Assembly: GCA_001657315.1 (NCBI GenBank)
Contig: LYSV01000024.1
Coordinates: forward strand, 1-64,000
Reading direction: 5' to 3'
Source of the DNA: Flammeovirgaceae bacterium BBD 1991-12
GTDB lineage: Bacteria; Bacteroidota; Bacteroidia; Cytophagales; Cyclobacteriaceae
Length of the DNA: 64,000 nt
Shown: in pieces, positions 45,830-55,330 of the stretch
Layout: each line of letters opens with the position of its first letter
Numbering within the stretch: position 1 is the stretch's first letter
Position numbers and translations under genes: made by a program
The notes under the pieces: model-generated
Told to the model about the DNA's origin: nothing
Seen by the model: only the letters and a program-made list of their open reading frames with translations
Databases searched by the model: none

Positions 45830-47953
45830 ATGTCAGGACCGTACTTTGTATTATTTCTCTTGTTGTTGATCAAAGGTGTCGCTGCCTACGGTCAGGACCG
45901 GACCCAGACACCATACTATCTGGTAGACAGTCTTGATCTCGAGGCTCTCTCAGAAAACGATCGCTCACTGATCGACTCTGCGATGGCTGTTTACCATAAA
46001 TGTAGTACCGACACCTGCCGGGTCAATGCAATAAGCATGATCGTTGAAGAGAGCTGGGATGAGAACGTATGGCCGAAATATAATCGCTGGGTCCATGACT
46101 TTGTCCTCGAAAAGCTCACACAGAGTAGTGACAGCGCTGTCCTGTATCATCTCAAAAAATCGTATGCCGGAGCGCTGAACAATATAGGCTACCTGCATAA
46201 CAGCAAAGGGCAAATTGATGAGGCCCTCGAGTATTATGACAAGACCCTGAGCATACAGAACGAGATAGATGATAAGACCGGGATGGCGGGTACCCTGATC
46301 AACACTGGTTATATTTTCCTCCATCAGGGGCTGATCGAAAAAGCGCTGGAGTACTACTACAACAGCCTGAAAATAGAAGAAGAACTGAAAAACCAACGGG
46401 GCATAGCGACGGCTCTGAATGGCATAGGGTACATCCACTACAAGCAGGGAGATGCAAAAAAAGCCTTTGAAAGCTACAGCAGGAGTCTGGAGATCAGAGA
46501 GGAATTAAATGACAAATATGGTATAGCTACCTGTCTGAACAATATCGGGCTGATCTTCAGGGACAGTGGCCGGTGGGAGACTGCCCTTGACTATTATCAA
46601 AAATGCATCCGTATTGAAGAGGAACTGGCAGACAGGAATGGTATGGCCATTTCAAAAGGTAACATAGGGTTCGTTTACCGTAGTCTCGGCCGGTGGGATG
46701 AGGCGTTAACTCAATACTCCGAAGGTCTCAGGATCATGGAGGAGCTGGATGATAAAGTGGGGATCTCACATGCATTGAATAACATAGCCGGTATCATGCT
46801 GGTGCAGAGTGATCTCAAAAATGCCCGGACCTATGCCCGGCGAAGCCTGGAACTGGCCGAAGAGCTGAATTATCCCCGGTATATCCGTGATGCAGCTGAG
46901 ACCCTGGCAGGGATAGCCAAAAAGGAAAATAACTGGAAGGAATCCCTCAGGTACTTTGAGCTGTACATACGGATGCGTGACAGCGTGTTCAACAAGGAAA
47001 CCCTTACAGCTACCATACATCAGCAATACAAATACCAGTATGAAAAAAGGACCCTGACGGACAGTATCAGAAATGTGGAGCAGCAGAAAATGAAAGATGC
47101 TCAACTGGCTGCCAGTGAGGCCGAAAGCGGGCGGCTCAGAATATTGGCTGCCAAGCGCCGGCAGCAGTCGTGGTTCCTGATCCTGAGCCTCTTGATGGTC
47201 TTATTGTTTGCAGGCCTCATTTTCAACAGGCTGAAAGTGATCAAACGGCAAAAAGTACTGATCGGTAGGCAGAAAGAAGAACTCGAAGATGTGAACCGGG
47301 AACTGAAACAGTTTGCCAGCGTCACCTCCCATGATCTGAAAACTCCACTGCGCGGAATTTCCAATCTGGTTACGATGCTGGAAAAAGACTATCCTGATAT
47401 GGACGGAGAGCTCAGAGAGTATTTCGGCCTTATAAAGGCGAGGTCAGTTAAAATGCATGGATTGATCAACGGAATACTTGCCTACTCCAAAACAGGAAGG
47501 CAGGGAATGACCCGGGAAAAGGTGAATATAAATGCATTGCTTGAGTCCGTTATTGATCAGGTAAGTAACGATAAGGGAGTTGAAATAAAGGCGCTGGATG
47601 ATTTTCCGGAACTTGTCTGCAACAAAACCCAGATGGAACAGATCTTTTCCAATCTTATCGACAACGCCGTGAAATACAATCACCACGAGAGAAATGAGGG
47701 AATAGTGACCATAGGTTATGCCTCTCCTCCGGGATTTCACGAGTTTATCATCTCGGATAATGGTCCTGGAATTCGCAAAAACATGCACGCTACCATTTTT
47801 GAGCTCTTCAAAAAATCCCATGACCATGGTCCTGACAGTACCGGGATTGGGCTTTCCATAGTGAAAAAGCTGGTAACACAGAATGGCGGCGCTATAGCGC
47901 TGGAATCCGATGTTGGAAAAGGGGCCGTATTTCGATTCACGTGGCCCATGTAA
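45830..47953 (+). CDS. TPR-containing sensor histidine kinase
   Basis: The 707-residue protein has a signal peptide (cut near residue 23), then about seven TPR units (roughly residues 100-390; for example ALNNIGYLHNSKGQIDEALE). A coiled coil is followed by one membrane helix (QQSWFLILSLLMVLLFAGLIF region, about 445-467), a second coil, and the kinase core. The phosphoacceptor is His501 in VTSHDLKTPLRG, the N box is NLIDNAVKYN, and the G boxes are DNGPGI and GIGLSIVKKL. It lacks an attached response regulator. The periplasmic TPRs probably sense a protein or peptide. The partner regulator is not adjacent. Confidence 0.92.
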   Translation: MSGPYFVLFLLLLIKGVAAYGQDRTQTPYYLVDSLDLEALSENDRSLIDSAMAVYHKCSTDTCRVNAISMIVEESWDENVWPKYNRWVHDFVLEKLTQSSDSAVLYHLKKSYAGALNNIGYLHNSKGQIDEALEYYDKTLSIQNEIDDKTGMAGTLINTGYIFLHQGLIEKALEYYYNSLKIEEELKNQRGIATALNGIGYIHYKQGDAKKAFESYSRSLEIREELNDKYGIATCLNNIGLIFRDSGRWETALDYYQKCIRIEEELADRNGMAISKGNIGFVYRSLGRWDEALTQYSEGLRIMEELDDKVGISHALNNIAGIMLVQSDLKNARTYARRSLELAEELNYPRYIRDAAETLAGIAKKENNWKESLRYFELYIRMRDSVFNKETLTATIHQQYKYQYEKRTLTDSIRNVEQQKMKDAQLAASEAESGRLRILAAKRRQQSWFLILSLLMVLLFAGLIFNRLKVIKRQKVLIGRQKEELEDVNRELKQFASVTSHDLKTPLRGISNLVTMLEKDYPDMDGELREYFGLIKARSVKMHGLINGILAYSKTGRQGMTREKVNINALLESVIDQVSNDKGVEIKALDDFPELVCNKTQMEQIFSNLIDNAVKYNHHERNEGIVTIGYASPPGFHEFIISDNGPGIRKNMHATIFELFKKSHDHGPDSTGIGLSIVKKLVTQNGGAIALESDVGKGAVFRFTWPM

Positions 47954-48001
47954 TTTCCGGCTGAGTTTACGCAGGAAGGTCATCACAATTCCCTTCAAAT
48001 T

Positions 48002-48034
48002 TATATATCGAAAATTATAGATATGTTATATTTG
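48002..48034 (+). promoter_or_regulatory. Promoter and possible operator of the ArsR-type gene
   Basis: TATATTTG (48027-48034) is an exact TAnnTTTG match ending 4 nt before the GTG start. The preceding sequence has an imperfect inverted repeat ATATC...GATAT separated by 10 nt (within 48005-48025), similar to AT-rich operators of ArsR-family repressors. Repressor binding there would cover the promoter. The transcript would be nearly leaderless. Confidence 0.45.
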
Positions 48035-48038
48035 TAGT

Positions 48039-48341
48039 GTGGATGTGTTAAAGATCAATAAGGCTTTGTCGAACCTGACCCGGCTCGATATTCTGAAGTG
48101 GCTTAAGGACCCTGACCAGCACTTTCCTCCGCACAGGGAGCTGGGGCATTTTGATTTTGGCGTCTGTGTGCTGTACATTCAGGAAAAGGCCGGACTGTCA
48201 CAGTCTACGGTTTCACACTATCTCACGCAGATGCAAAATGCCGGATTGGTCATTCCCACCCGGGTAGGGAAATGGACCTACTACAGACGGGATGAGGACA
48301 CCATCCATAGCTACTTACAAACACTCAACAAATCGCTGTAA
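48039..48341 (+). CDS. ArsR-type winged-helix regulator
   Basis: The 100-residue protein starts with GTG and has a winged helix: ALSNLTRLDILKWLKDPDQH at the N-terminus, then YIQEKAGLSQSTVSHYLTQM as recognition helix and GLVIPTRVGKWTYYRRDE as wing. Cys55 in FGVCVLYIQ lies close to where metal-sensing members hold cysteines, but no full metal motif is present. It is transcribed 11 nt upstream of the PLP decarboxylase gene and probably controls it. The effector is unknown. Confidence 0.85.
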   Translation: MDVLKINKALSNLTRLDILKWLKDPDQHFPPHRELGHFDFGVCVLYIQEKAGLSQSTVSHYLTQMQNAGLVIPTRVGKWTYYRRDEDTIHSYLQTLNKSL

Positions 48342-48352
48342 TTTCCAAAAGT

Positions 48353-49777
48353 ATGAAAAAGGCACCAGAACATATTCAGGACAAAATGTTTCGGGATATG
48401 CAGGAAGGCAACCTGTTTGAGACCACCCAGACCTATGCCCTGGACTACCTCAGACACGTATTTGATCGAAATGTTTTTCCTACTGCTGAGGCACTGGAAG
48501 GCTTAGCACAGTTTGAAGAGAGCCTTCCCGCTGAACCCACAGATGCCGGAGAAGTGGTGGATCTTTTGCATCAATACGGATCTCCTGCCACAGTGGCGCA
48601 AGTAGGTGGAAGATATTTCGGTTTTGTGAACGGCAGTGTGGTTCCAGCAAGCCTGGCGGCCAGGAATCTCTCTGCTTTCTGGGATCAGAATTCCGCCATG
48701 GAGATACTGTCACCTATATCTGCACGACTCGAAACCATAGTGGAGCGCTGGCTTCAGGAATTGTTCGGACTTCCTGACAAAACTGCTTCAGGCTTTGTAA
48801 GCGGTACATCTCTCGCTACCTTTTGTGGTCTTGCGGCTGCCCGTTATCGTCTGTTGAAAAAACAGGGCTGGGACATTAACGAGAAGGGCCTTTTTGAAGC
48901 CCCGGGGCTCCGAGTGGTCACCAGCCGTCAGGCGCATTCTACGGTGATAAAAGCTATCGGACTGTTGGGTTTTGGAAAGGCCAATGTGGAATGGGTGGAT
49001 GTGGACAAGCAGGGTAGAATAAGGCCGGAAGACATTCCTGCACTGGATGACCGGACCATCGTAATACTTCAGGCAGGGAATGTGAACAGCGGCTCATTTG
49101 ATGACTTTAACACTGTTTGTGAAAAGGCAAGGGCGGCAGGTGCATGGGTTCATATCGATGGTGCCTTTGGTCTGTGGGCCCGGGCTGTGGAAAGCCTGAA
49201 GCACCTGACCATGGGTATGGAAAAGGCCGATTCATGGTCTGTGGATGGCCATAAAACACTGAATACACCCTATGACAGTGGGATAGTGCTGTGTGCGGAC
49301 CGGGAGGCCCTGGTGGCCGCGCTTCATATGTCCGGTAGCTATATTGTATTGGGTGAGGAACGTGACGGTATGTTCTATACCCCTGAAATGTCCAGAAGAG
49401 CAAGGATAATTGAGCTGTGGGCCACCTTAAGATACCTTGGGAAAAAGGGAATAGATGAAATGGTCGGCCGGATGCACGAAAGAGCCGTGCAGTTTGCCGG
49501 TGAGCTAAGCCGGATCAATGGTTTTCAGGTGTTGAATGATGTGGTGTTCAATCAGGTGATGGTGCGATGCAAAACGGATGACCTAACTGAAAAAGTGATG
49601 AAAGGTATTCAGGAGATGAGAGTTTGCTGGGTAGGCGGATCAGTCTGGGAGGATAGAAAAGTGATCAGGATCAGTATATGTTCGTGGGCCACCACAGAAA
49701 AAGACGTGATAGCCTCAGTAAGATCCTTTGAAACGGCACTACAGTTAGCCCGAAACAAGATCCCCATCAACCCATAA
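48353..49777 (+). CDS. PLP-dependent group II decarboxylase-like enzyme
   Basis: The 474-residue protein belongs to the aromatic-amino-acid/glutamate decarboxylase fold. The PLP lysine is Lys301 in WSVDGHKTLNTPYD, and the PLP-phosphate and Asp contacts are in VHIDGAFGLWAR (about residues 268-279). SAVHQ-like contacts are replaced by RQAHSTVIKA near residue 199. It is unclear whether it decarboxylates or transaminates; many relatives are labelled aspartate aminotransferase family. It forms an operon with the ArsR-type regulator. Confidence 0.85.
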   Translation: MKKAPEHIQDKMFRDMQEGNLFETTQTYALDYLRHVFDRNVFPTAEALEGLAQFEESLPAEPTDAGEVVDLLHQYGSPATVAQVGGRYFGFVNGSVVPASLAARNLSAFWDQNSAMEILSPISARLETIVERWLQELFGLPDKTASGFVSGTSLATFCGLAAARYRLLKKQGWDINEKGLFEAPGLRVVTSRQAHSTVIKAIGLLGFGKANVEWVDVDKQGRIRPEDIPALDDRTIVILQAGNVNSGSFDDFNTVCEKARAAGAWVHIDGAFGLWARAVESLKHLTMGMEKADSWSVDGHKTLNTPYDSGIVLCADREALVAALHMSGSYIVLGEERDGMFYTPEMSRRARIIELWATLRYLGKKGIDEMVGRMHERAVQFAGELSRINGFQVLNDVVFNQVMVRCKTDDLTEKVMKGIQEMRVCWVGGSVWEDRKVIRISICSWATTEKDVIASVRSFETALQLARNKIPINP

Positions 49778-49835
49778 CCTCATATAAGAGGGAGGGACAA
49801 GGATATGTCGGTGGAGGAAGATATATGGTAAACAA

Positions 49836-50969
49836 TTATCTTATTGAAGCCTTCAGTTTCATGATCCTCGCATAAGACTGTGCGATCCTTTCTTCCGTGA
49901 TTTCCCCGGAACGTACCAGCTCTTTGATAATGCGATGCACGGCGTCCACCGTTCGTTCTTCGCTGGCGGGGATATTGTTGGAAAAGATCAGCACATCCAC
50001 TCCCGCCTGAATAGAAAGTTTAATGGCTTTTTCCAGCCCATAATATTTGGTGATGGCATGCATCTGCATATCGTCTGAAAATACCACACCGTCAAAGTTC
50101 AGCTCATTGCGCAGCAGCCCAGTAACGATGGGCCGGGATAGCGTGCCGGGCAGGCCCTCCGGGTCCAGACGCTTGTTCACGATATGGGCTGTCATCACAG
50201 CTCTTACCCTTCCATTGTCTATCAGATTTCTGTAAGGCTCAGTTTCTTTTTGTTGCCAGTAGTCTGTCACATCGGCAATACCCAGGTGTGTATCAGCATG
50301 GGAACTGCCATGGCCCGGAAAATGCTTGACTACAGAAATTACCCCGAACCGGTCGTGCGCTGCGATCATCTGTTCAGCAAACAGCGTTACACTGTCGGGA
50401 TCATCTGAGTAGGATCTTTCGATCTTATGGATCACAGGGTTGTTCTTATTGATGGACAGGTCTACCACCGGAGCAAAATTGATATTGAAGCCCAGTCCGG
50501 CCAGGGTAGAAGCATAGATCTCCCCGTAAAAACGAACAGAATCCAGGTTTCCTGTTTTTCCGAGGTACTGCGCTGAGACAGTTTTGGGAAAACCATATTT
50601 TTCCTTTAGCCGGTTGACCCTGCCGCCCTCGTGGTCAAGTGCTATGAAGAGAGGTTGTTCGGCTGCGGACTGTAAGGACCAGGTGAGTTGCTTGAGTCGG
50701 GTGTACGAGTTGGTATTTTCAATATTTTTTTCGAAAAGAACAACACCACCCACTTTACCGTCCCTGATCTCCTGCACGGTAGGATCGTCCGCAATGACTT
50801 TCTGGGAAGGAAAACCTACCATGATCATCTGCCCGATCATAATATCAAGACTATCCGGCTGCTGAGAGCATGAAGGTCCGGAGATAAGTGACAGGCACAA
50901 TACCAACATACTCGTAACAGACAGGGACCGGCATACCTTAGTCCTCTTCAAGAAGATATTTTCTACCAT
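49836..50969 (-). CDS. Glycoside hydrolase family 3, NagZ-like
   Basis: The 377-residue protein has a hydrophobic N-terminus (signal or lipoprotein type, Cys34 in SGPSCSQQ) and the GH3 core. KHFPGHGSSHADTH is the NagZ-type loop carrying the His acid/base. SDDMQMHAI carries the catalytic Asp nucleophile. It probably trims N-acetylglucosamine from peptidoglycan fragments in the periplasm. It is the downstream partner of a PBP4-like gene, 3 nt away, which also fits cell-wall turnover. Confidence 0.88.
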   Translation of the reverse strand: MVENIFLKRTKVCRSLSVTSMLVLCLSLISGPSCSQQPDSLDIMIGQMIMVGFPSQKVIADDPTVQEIRDGKVGGVVLFEKNIENTNSYTRLKQLTWSLQSAAEQPLFIALDHEGGRVNRLKEKYGFPKTVSAQYLGKTGNLDSVRFYGEIYASTLAGLGFNINFAPVVDLSINKNNPVIHKIERSYSDDPDSVTLFAEQMIAAHDRFGVISVVKHFPGHGSSHADTHLGIADVTDYWQQKETEPYRNLIDNGRVRAVMTAHIVNKRLDPEGLPGTLSRPIVTGLLRNELNFDGVVFSDDMQMHAITKYYGLEKAIKLSIQAGVDVLIFSNNIPASEERTVDAVHRIIKELVRSGEITEERIAQSYARIMKLKASIR

Positions 50970-50972
50970 ACG

Positions 50973-52265
50973 TCAATACTTTTCTCTTATCTCCCACAAA
51001 ATCTTCTCCATTCTTTTCTTAACCGGGTATGACTCCGTGGTATAGTTGTTATTCATAAAACTAAAGATGAGTGTCTTGCCACTTTTGGTGATGAGGTAGC
51101 CGCTCAATATGTGATTGTTGCTTAACGTGCCGGTCTTTCCATAGATGTAGGGAGGATCTGCCTTGTAGTAGTGCCGGATCGTACCGCTTTGTCCTCCTGC
51201 CGCCAGCAGCGGATACAAACGCTCTTTGCCGTATTTTTTCAGCAGCAGCTCCCATAGCCAGACAACAGCCCTCGGCGTGAAGAGATTATATCGCGACAGC
51301 CCCGAGCCATCCACCCAGACCGGCCGGTCAGGAATGCCGGTCATCATCTGCATTTGAACGTGATCAATGGCTTTATCGATGTTCAGGGTATCGGTCACCA
51401 CTCCCCCACACATTAACAGAAGCTGCTCAGCTATAAAGTTGTCACTTTCCTGCATCATTTCTTTCAGGGCACTGTCCGTGGGAATACTCATAACTGTGGA
51501 CCACTGCTCAGGTAGTGGCTGATGTATGACTTTGACAGGTTTTTTTATGGTATCAGACAGAAGTGATGCTACCACCTGATCATGGTACCGGAAGGGGATC
51601 TGATGTTCAAAATCTGACCCGTCCCTGGAGGGAGAGTATACCGTTTTATTGCTCCCAACTTCCCTTTCAATGACCGTTTCACCCGTTGTGGAGTCTCCCA
51701 GCCAGACATGGGACTTGAAATAGGGTTGATCAATTTTCAGATAGGGAGTGTTGTCTTCCTTTCTCAGCACAAACAAATTGCCATACATGGGCAGTGGTGT
51801 TCGTTCTACCGAATAGGTATAGTTGTAGTCATCCCAGGACCATCCAGGCCCAAAGGAAAGCTCGGCGAAATTGGAAGAAGAGTAAAACAATCGTTTTTCT
51901 GAATTCGTCAGAAAATCCAAAACATTGCCAGCGGGCAGATATTCATACAGCAGGCTGGGATCACCCGTGCCCCAGAATATAAGTGAATCCGCTCTTTCCT
52001 GATAGTACAGGCCGGGAAGTGAGTCCCCGAGGATGTTAAGCGTGGCGAAGAGCGTAAAGATTTTGGTGTTTGATGCCGGTGTGAAGTAGCGGTCACCGTT
52101 TTTGTCAATAAGCACTTTCCCACTCTCAGGATCATAAAGATAAAAGCCAGCATGGTGGTGGAAATCCTGCTCCAGTATATCAATTTCCCTGACGATCGCG
52201 CTTCTTTTAAGGGATGCACAACTACCCAGCAGGCCGAGGAAAATGAGAAGAACGGAGATCCTCAT
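50973..52265 (-). CDS. D-alanyl-D-alanine carboxypeptidase, PBP4/DacB-like (S13)
   Basis: The 430-residue protein has a lipoprotein signal (LGLLGSC, Cys16). The three penicillin-binding motifs are present: Ser65-Asn-Thr-Lys68 (SxxK), SDN in MMQESDNFIAEQLL, and KTG in YGKTGTLSNN. It should cut terminal D-alanine or cross-links of peptidoglycan at the periplasmic face. The gene is upstream of, and 3 nt from, the GH3 gene, so both are one unit. A perfect -7 element TAGTTTTG (52278-52285, minus strand) lies just before its ATG. Confidence 0.9.
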   Translation of the reverse strand: MRISVLLIFLGLLGSCASLKRSAIVREIDILEQDFHHHAGFYLYDPESGKVLIDKNGDRYFTPASNTKIFTLFATLNILGDSLPGLYYQERADSLIFWGTGDPSLLYEYLPAGNVLDFLTNSEKRLFYSSSNFAELSFGPGWSWDDYNYTYSVERTPLPMYGNLFVLRKEDNTPYLKIDQPYFKSHVWLGDSTTGETVIEREVGSNKTVYSPSRDGSDFEHQIPFRYHDQVVASLLSDTIKKPVKVIHQPLPEQWSTVMSIPTDSALKEMMQESDNFIAEQLLLMCGGVVTDTLNIDKAIDHVQMQMMTGIPDRPVWVDGSGLSRYNLFTPRAVVWLWELLLKKYGKERLYPLLAAGGQSGTIRHYYKADPPYIYGKTGTLSNNHILSGYLITKSGKTLIFSFMNNNYTTESYPVKKRMEKILWEIREKY

Positions 52266-52277
52266 TGCGGGAAATTA

Positions 52278-52285
52278 CAAAACTA
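52278..52285 (-). promoter_or_regulatory. Candidate -7 element for the PBP4-like/GH3 operon
   Basis: Minus-strand TAGTTTTG matches TAnnTTTG exactly, 12 nt before the ATG at 52265. A -33 TTTG was not found at the right spacing. Confidence 0.35.
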
Positions 52286-52362
52286 CTGGTATTTAGAAAA
52301 GAATATTTGCCTCACTGGCATTAAGGATACCGTATATATCGGCTCTTTGGCGGTGAAAGATC

Positions 52363-53175
52363 TTATGTTTGGGCCTGTTTGGAAGCGATACCCTTGAAAA
52401 AAGTATAACAGAAGGTACCACCGCCCTGCGCGGTCTTCAGTAGATCATCGATCCCCTTTTGCATTTCGTCATAGGTGATGAGCTGGTTCGAAACGGCGTC
52501 TTCTGCTATCCCTTCGATCATGGCGGTGAAGGTATTTTTCGTAAACCCCTCCACCAGTTCAGGAATAGAATCGTCCACGTAGATCTGTCGGGGTGATACT
52601 CTTATCTGATCAAATCCGGCGTCGTCCAGCAGAGGGTACAGCTTTCTTCCGATATTTGCATCACCTCCGCTATTTTTTTGCAGTAGGGTCTGACAGTTTA
52701 TGGCTTTTCGGGCGGCATCACTATCGGGGTGGAAATAGGTTGATCCATGGTCACCCTCAATAGCCATGATTGTTCCCTGTGGCTTCAGCACCCGTTTCAG
52801 CTCCTTCAGCGCCCTGACCGGATCATGTAGATGCTCCAGTACAAAACATACAAAAACATGGTCAAAACATTCGTTTTCAAAGGGCAGGTCAAATATATCT
52901 CCCTGCATGAAATTCACGTTGTCCACGTTGAGGGAACGCATGAGCTGTTCAGCCTTTGAAACAGATTCAGGGGAAATATCTACTGAAGTGAATGCGGACG
53001 TTGGGTTTTTGGGTGCAATAACCCTGGTTTGTGCTCCAACTCCGCAGCCTGCTTCCAGTATTCGGGAACCCTCCGGCCAGACCGAATCATGATGCAAAAA
53101 TTTTTCAACGGCATTAGCCTGGTCGTAAAGACGGCCTGCTTCCGTTTGTGAATATCCGTGAACGTACTTATGCAT
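52363..53175 (-). CDS. Class I SAM-dependent methyltransferase
   Basis: From the ATG at 53175 the protein has 270 residues and opens MHKYVHGYSQTEAGRLYDQA, a standard opening for this group. The SAM motif is ILEAGCGVGAQT, followed by FTSVDISPES, MQGDIFDLPF and FDHVFVCFVLEHL. The substrate is not evident; similar proteins act on small molecules or quinones. A longer start at 53253 is open but adds a residue stretch with no family match. It stands alone between the cell-wall genes and the serine hydrolase gene. Confidence 0.85.
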   Translation of the reverse strand: MHKYVHGYSQTEAGRLYDQANAVEKFLHHDSVWPEGSRILEAGCGVGAQTRVIAPKNPTSAFTSVDISPESVSKAEQLMRSLNVDNVNFMQGDIFDLPFENECFDHVFVCFVLEHLHDPVRALKELKRVLKPQGTIMAIEGDHGSTYFHPDSDAARKAINCQTLLQKNSGGDANIGRKLYPLLDDAGFDQIRVSPRQIYVDDSIPELVEGFTKNTFTAMIEGIAEDAVSNQLITYDEMQKGIDDLLKTAQGGGTFCYTFFKGIASKQAQT

Positions 53176-53348
53176 ACAGTTTTGTTTTATGAGCCCATGA
53201 CGCAGGCCTGTTCTCAAAAAAAGGTTGAAGTGCAGGGATTGATGATTCTTCAAAGAACTTAAACGGGGCCTCGCTCTTAAAGTTTGCCGTGTTTGAAGGG
53301 TTTGTAATTCAGATCGTATTTTACCTCTTAAACGGTGCCCATCTGCTG

Positions 53349-54521
53349 TTATTCCAGCAAGACATCATAGATCTCGTCAATGATATCCTCAAGGTCATCA
53401 AAGTTTGGGCTGTAAATGGAGGTTCCCATGTTAATTCCCAGAAAATAGTAGACTTCATTGTCAGGAAAATATCCAAGAAGGCAGCCGGAGCCAATGCCGC
53501 CTCCGCTATGTCCGTATTCCGGATGTCCATTATAGTAATCACGGTGAATACCCAATCCATGTTCATCCGGCTCATCTGGTTTCTTTCTTACGAATGTGAA
53601 CATCTCATCCATTGTGGAACTCCTCAGAATATCACCTTCCATCAGTGCCTGGAGAAATTTAACGTAATCAACAGGTGTTGCTATAATGCCATCATCGCCG
53701 ATCAGAGATCGTACATTGGTTTTTTGCATCTCGGAACAATTCTCAATTTCCCCGTTGCTATACCGGTCCCAGTAGGAATTGACCAGCTCAGGCCGTTCCA
53801 GAAACCCTTCTTCATGATAGTAGGTATTATGCAGTTCGTGAGCGGCCAGAATATTGTCATGGATATACTCAGCATGATCCCCTGTGATCTGGTCAGCGAT
53901 CAGAGCGAGGAGGATATAATTTGTATTTGTGTAACTGTATTTACTCCCCGGGGTGAATTTCAATGGATCTCCGTCGATAAAATCCAGATAGTCCATAGTT
54001 GAAAAGGTATGTAATGGATGCTGTAGAAGATAGGTTACATAATTGGGCTTATCGTTGTACTCTTCTATTCCCGATGTATGATTCAAGAGCATCTGTACGG
54101 TCACCTGATCTGCACCGTTGACCCTGCTTAGGACCGTTTCAGGAAGATAGGCAGTTATGTTTTGATCCAGGTCGATCCTCCCTTCTTCATGAAGCAGCAG
54201 GATGGCAACGGACATATAGGTTTTGGCTACGCTCTGGCCATATTGCAGGTGGCATGGTTGCATGGGTGTATTGGTTTCTATTTTTGCAAAGCCGGAGGTG
54301 CCCGTCCAGTACCCTTCGATATCATGAATGGCAATGACTGTGCCGGGCACACCTTCCGATACGATCCTGTCTATTTTTTCCTGTAGCTTTTCTGCCTTGC
54401 TGTGAGTAACATTGATGGCATCGGTTGGTGTGCATGGAGTTACCCTGGTTTCAAGGTTCATCCTGTTACAACCGCCGGATGCGCTCGTCAGTATCAGTAT
54501 CAGGTAAAGGGTCTTTTTCAT
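53349..54521 (-). CDS. Serine hydrolase of the class C beta-lactamase fold
   Basis: The 390-residue lipoprotein has a signal ending at SGGC (Cys18). The active-site motifs are Ser97-Val-Ala-Lys100 (GQSVAK), YTN in YSYTNTNY, and HSGGGIGSG near the C-terminus in place of KTG. It is a beta-lactamase/PBP-like esterase or peptidase; the family includes D-aminopeptidases and esterases, so the substrate is open. Its ATG overlaps the stop of the upstream gene (ATGA), so they are translated together. Confidence 0.87.
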   Translation of the reverse strand: MKKTLYLILILTSASGGCNRMNLETRVTPCTPTDAINVTHSKAEKLQEKIDRIVSEGVPGTVIAIHDIEGYWTGTSGFAKIETNTPMQPCHLQYGQSVAKTYMSVAILLLHEEGRIDLDQNITAYLPETVLSRVNGADQVTVQMLLNHTSGIEEYNDKPNYVTYLLQHPLHTFSTMDYLDFIDGDPLKFTPGSKYSYTNTNYILLALIADQITGDHAEYIHDNILAAHELHNTYYHEEGFLERPELVNSYWDRYSNGEIENCSEMQKTNVRSLIGDDGIIATPVDYVKFLQALMEGDILRSSTMDEMFTFVRKKPDEPDEHGLGIHRDYYNGHPEYGHSGGGIGSGCLLGYFPDNEVYYFLGINMGTSIYSPNFDDLEDIIDEIYDVLLE

Positions 54522-55135
54522 GATGGTCTTTTTACGAGGTGTGTTCTTATCCCCACCAGAAAATTGGTGTAAATGTTCAGCGGCAGCGTCTTGTTATAGA
54601 AAAGGGCCGGACTTACCTGCCAGGAGATGAAAGGTGAAAACAGACCAGCCGGCGACGTGAAGGTATATCCCACTGCTATTTCAACCGGTAATGTCAGTTG
54701 TGATTTCCCGCCGTTGACCTCTTTCCAGCGACCGTCCTCAAAACGGTACGCCTGTACGGGATGGAATACGTAGAGATACCCTACGCCTGCCTTCACCTCG
54801 CCAAATACTTTTTCCGACAGCCGCGGCCTGTAGGAAAACTGGCTATGGATGTACACTCCGTTCCCCATCTCTCTGTTACGATAGGCGCCAATGATCCCAT
54901 TCTGAAAAAGGGTTTTCTTTTTGTTCCACGGGATTTCCGATCCGGCAAAAAAACCAGGATGCCTGAAATTACTTCCCATATCTCTGAAAGGCATGGCAAA
55001 ATTCTGAAATTGGGCTCCTGTGATCAGAGGAAACTTCCTGTACTCACGGCTGCCATCCAATTGCTGTGCAGCAAGGCCGGACGTGATAAAAAGGATTAAC
55101 AGCAAAAAGAAGATCAATTTTGTTGGCGCCTTCAT
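54518..55135 (-). CDS. Uncharacterised exported beta-rich protein
   Basis: The 205-residue protein has a signal peptide (cut after GLAAQ) and beta-strand-rich segments (NGVYIHSQFSYRPRLSEKV, VFGEVKAGVGYLYVFHPV) like a small outer-membrane barrel. It is translationally coupled to the serine hydrolase gene through ATGA. The pair may act together at the outer membrane. No named family is recognised. Confidence 0.65.
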   Translation of the reverse strand: MKAPTKLIFFLLLILFITSGLAAQQLDGSREYRKFPLITGAQFQNFAMPFRDMGSNFRHPGFFAGSEIPWNKKKTLFQNGIIGAYRNREMGNGVYIHSQFSYRPRLSEKVFGEVKAGVGYLYVFHPVQAYRFEDGRWKEVNGGKSQLTLPVEIAVGYTFTSPAGLFSPFISWQVSPALFYNKTLPLNIYTNFLVGIRTHLVKRPS

Positions 55136-55330
55136 CGGTCATAAGATTGTTCTCTAAGGACATCTCATTTCCCTGAAGGTTTCCACGCAAGACAGATGAC
55201 ATGGACGGCCCCTCGTGAAATTATCCGTAAAGCCTTTACTTTCCCTTAACCCTTATCCTGCGCATTGAATACATGAAACATTTTTGCCATGGTCTTTGAG
55301 TCACGGTATCATGACAGTGTTGGCTATCTT

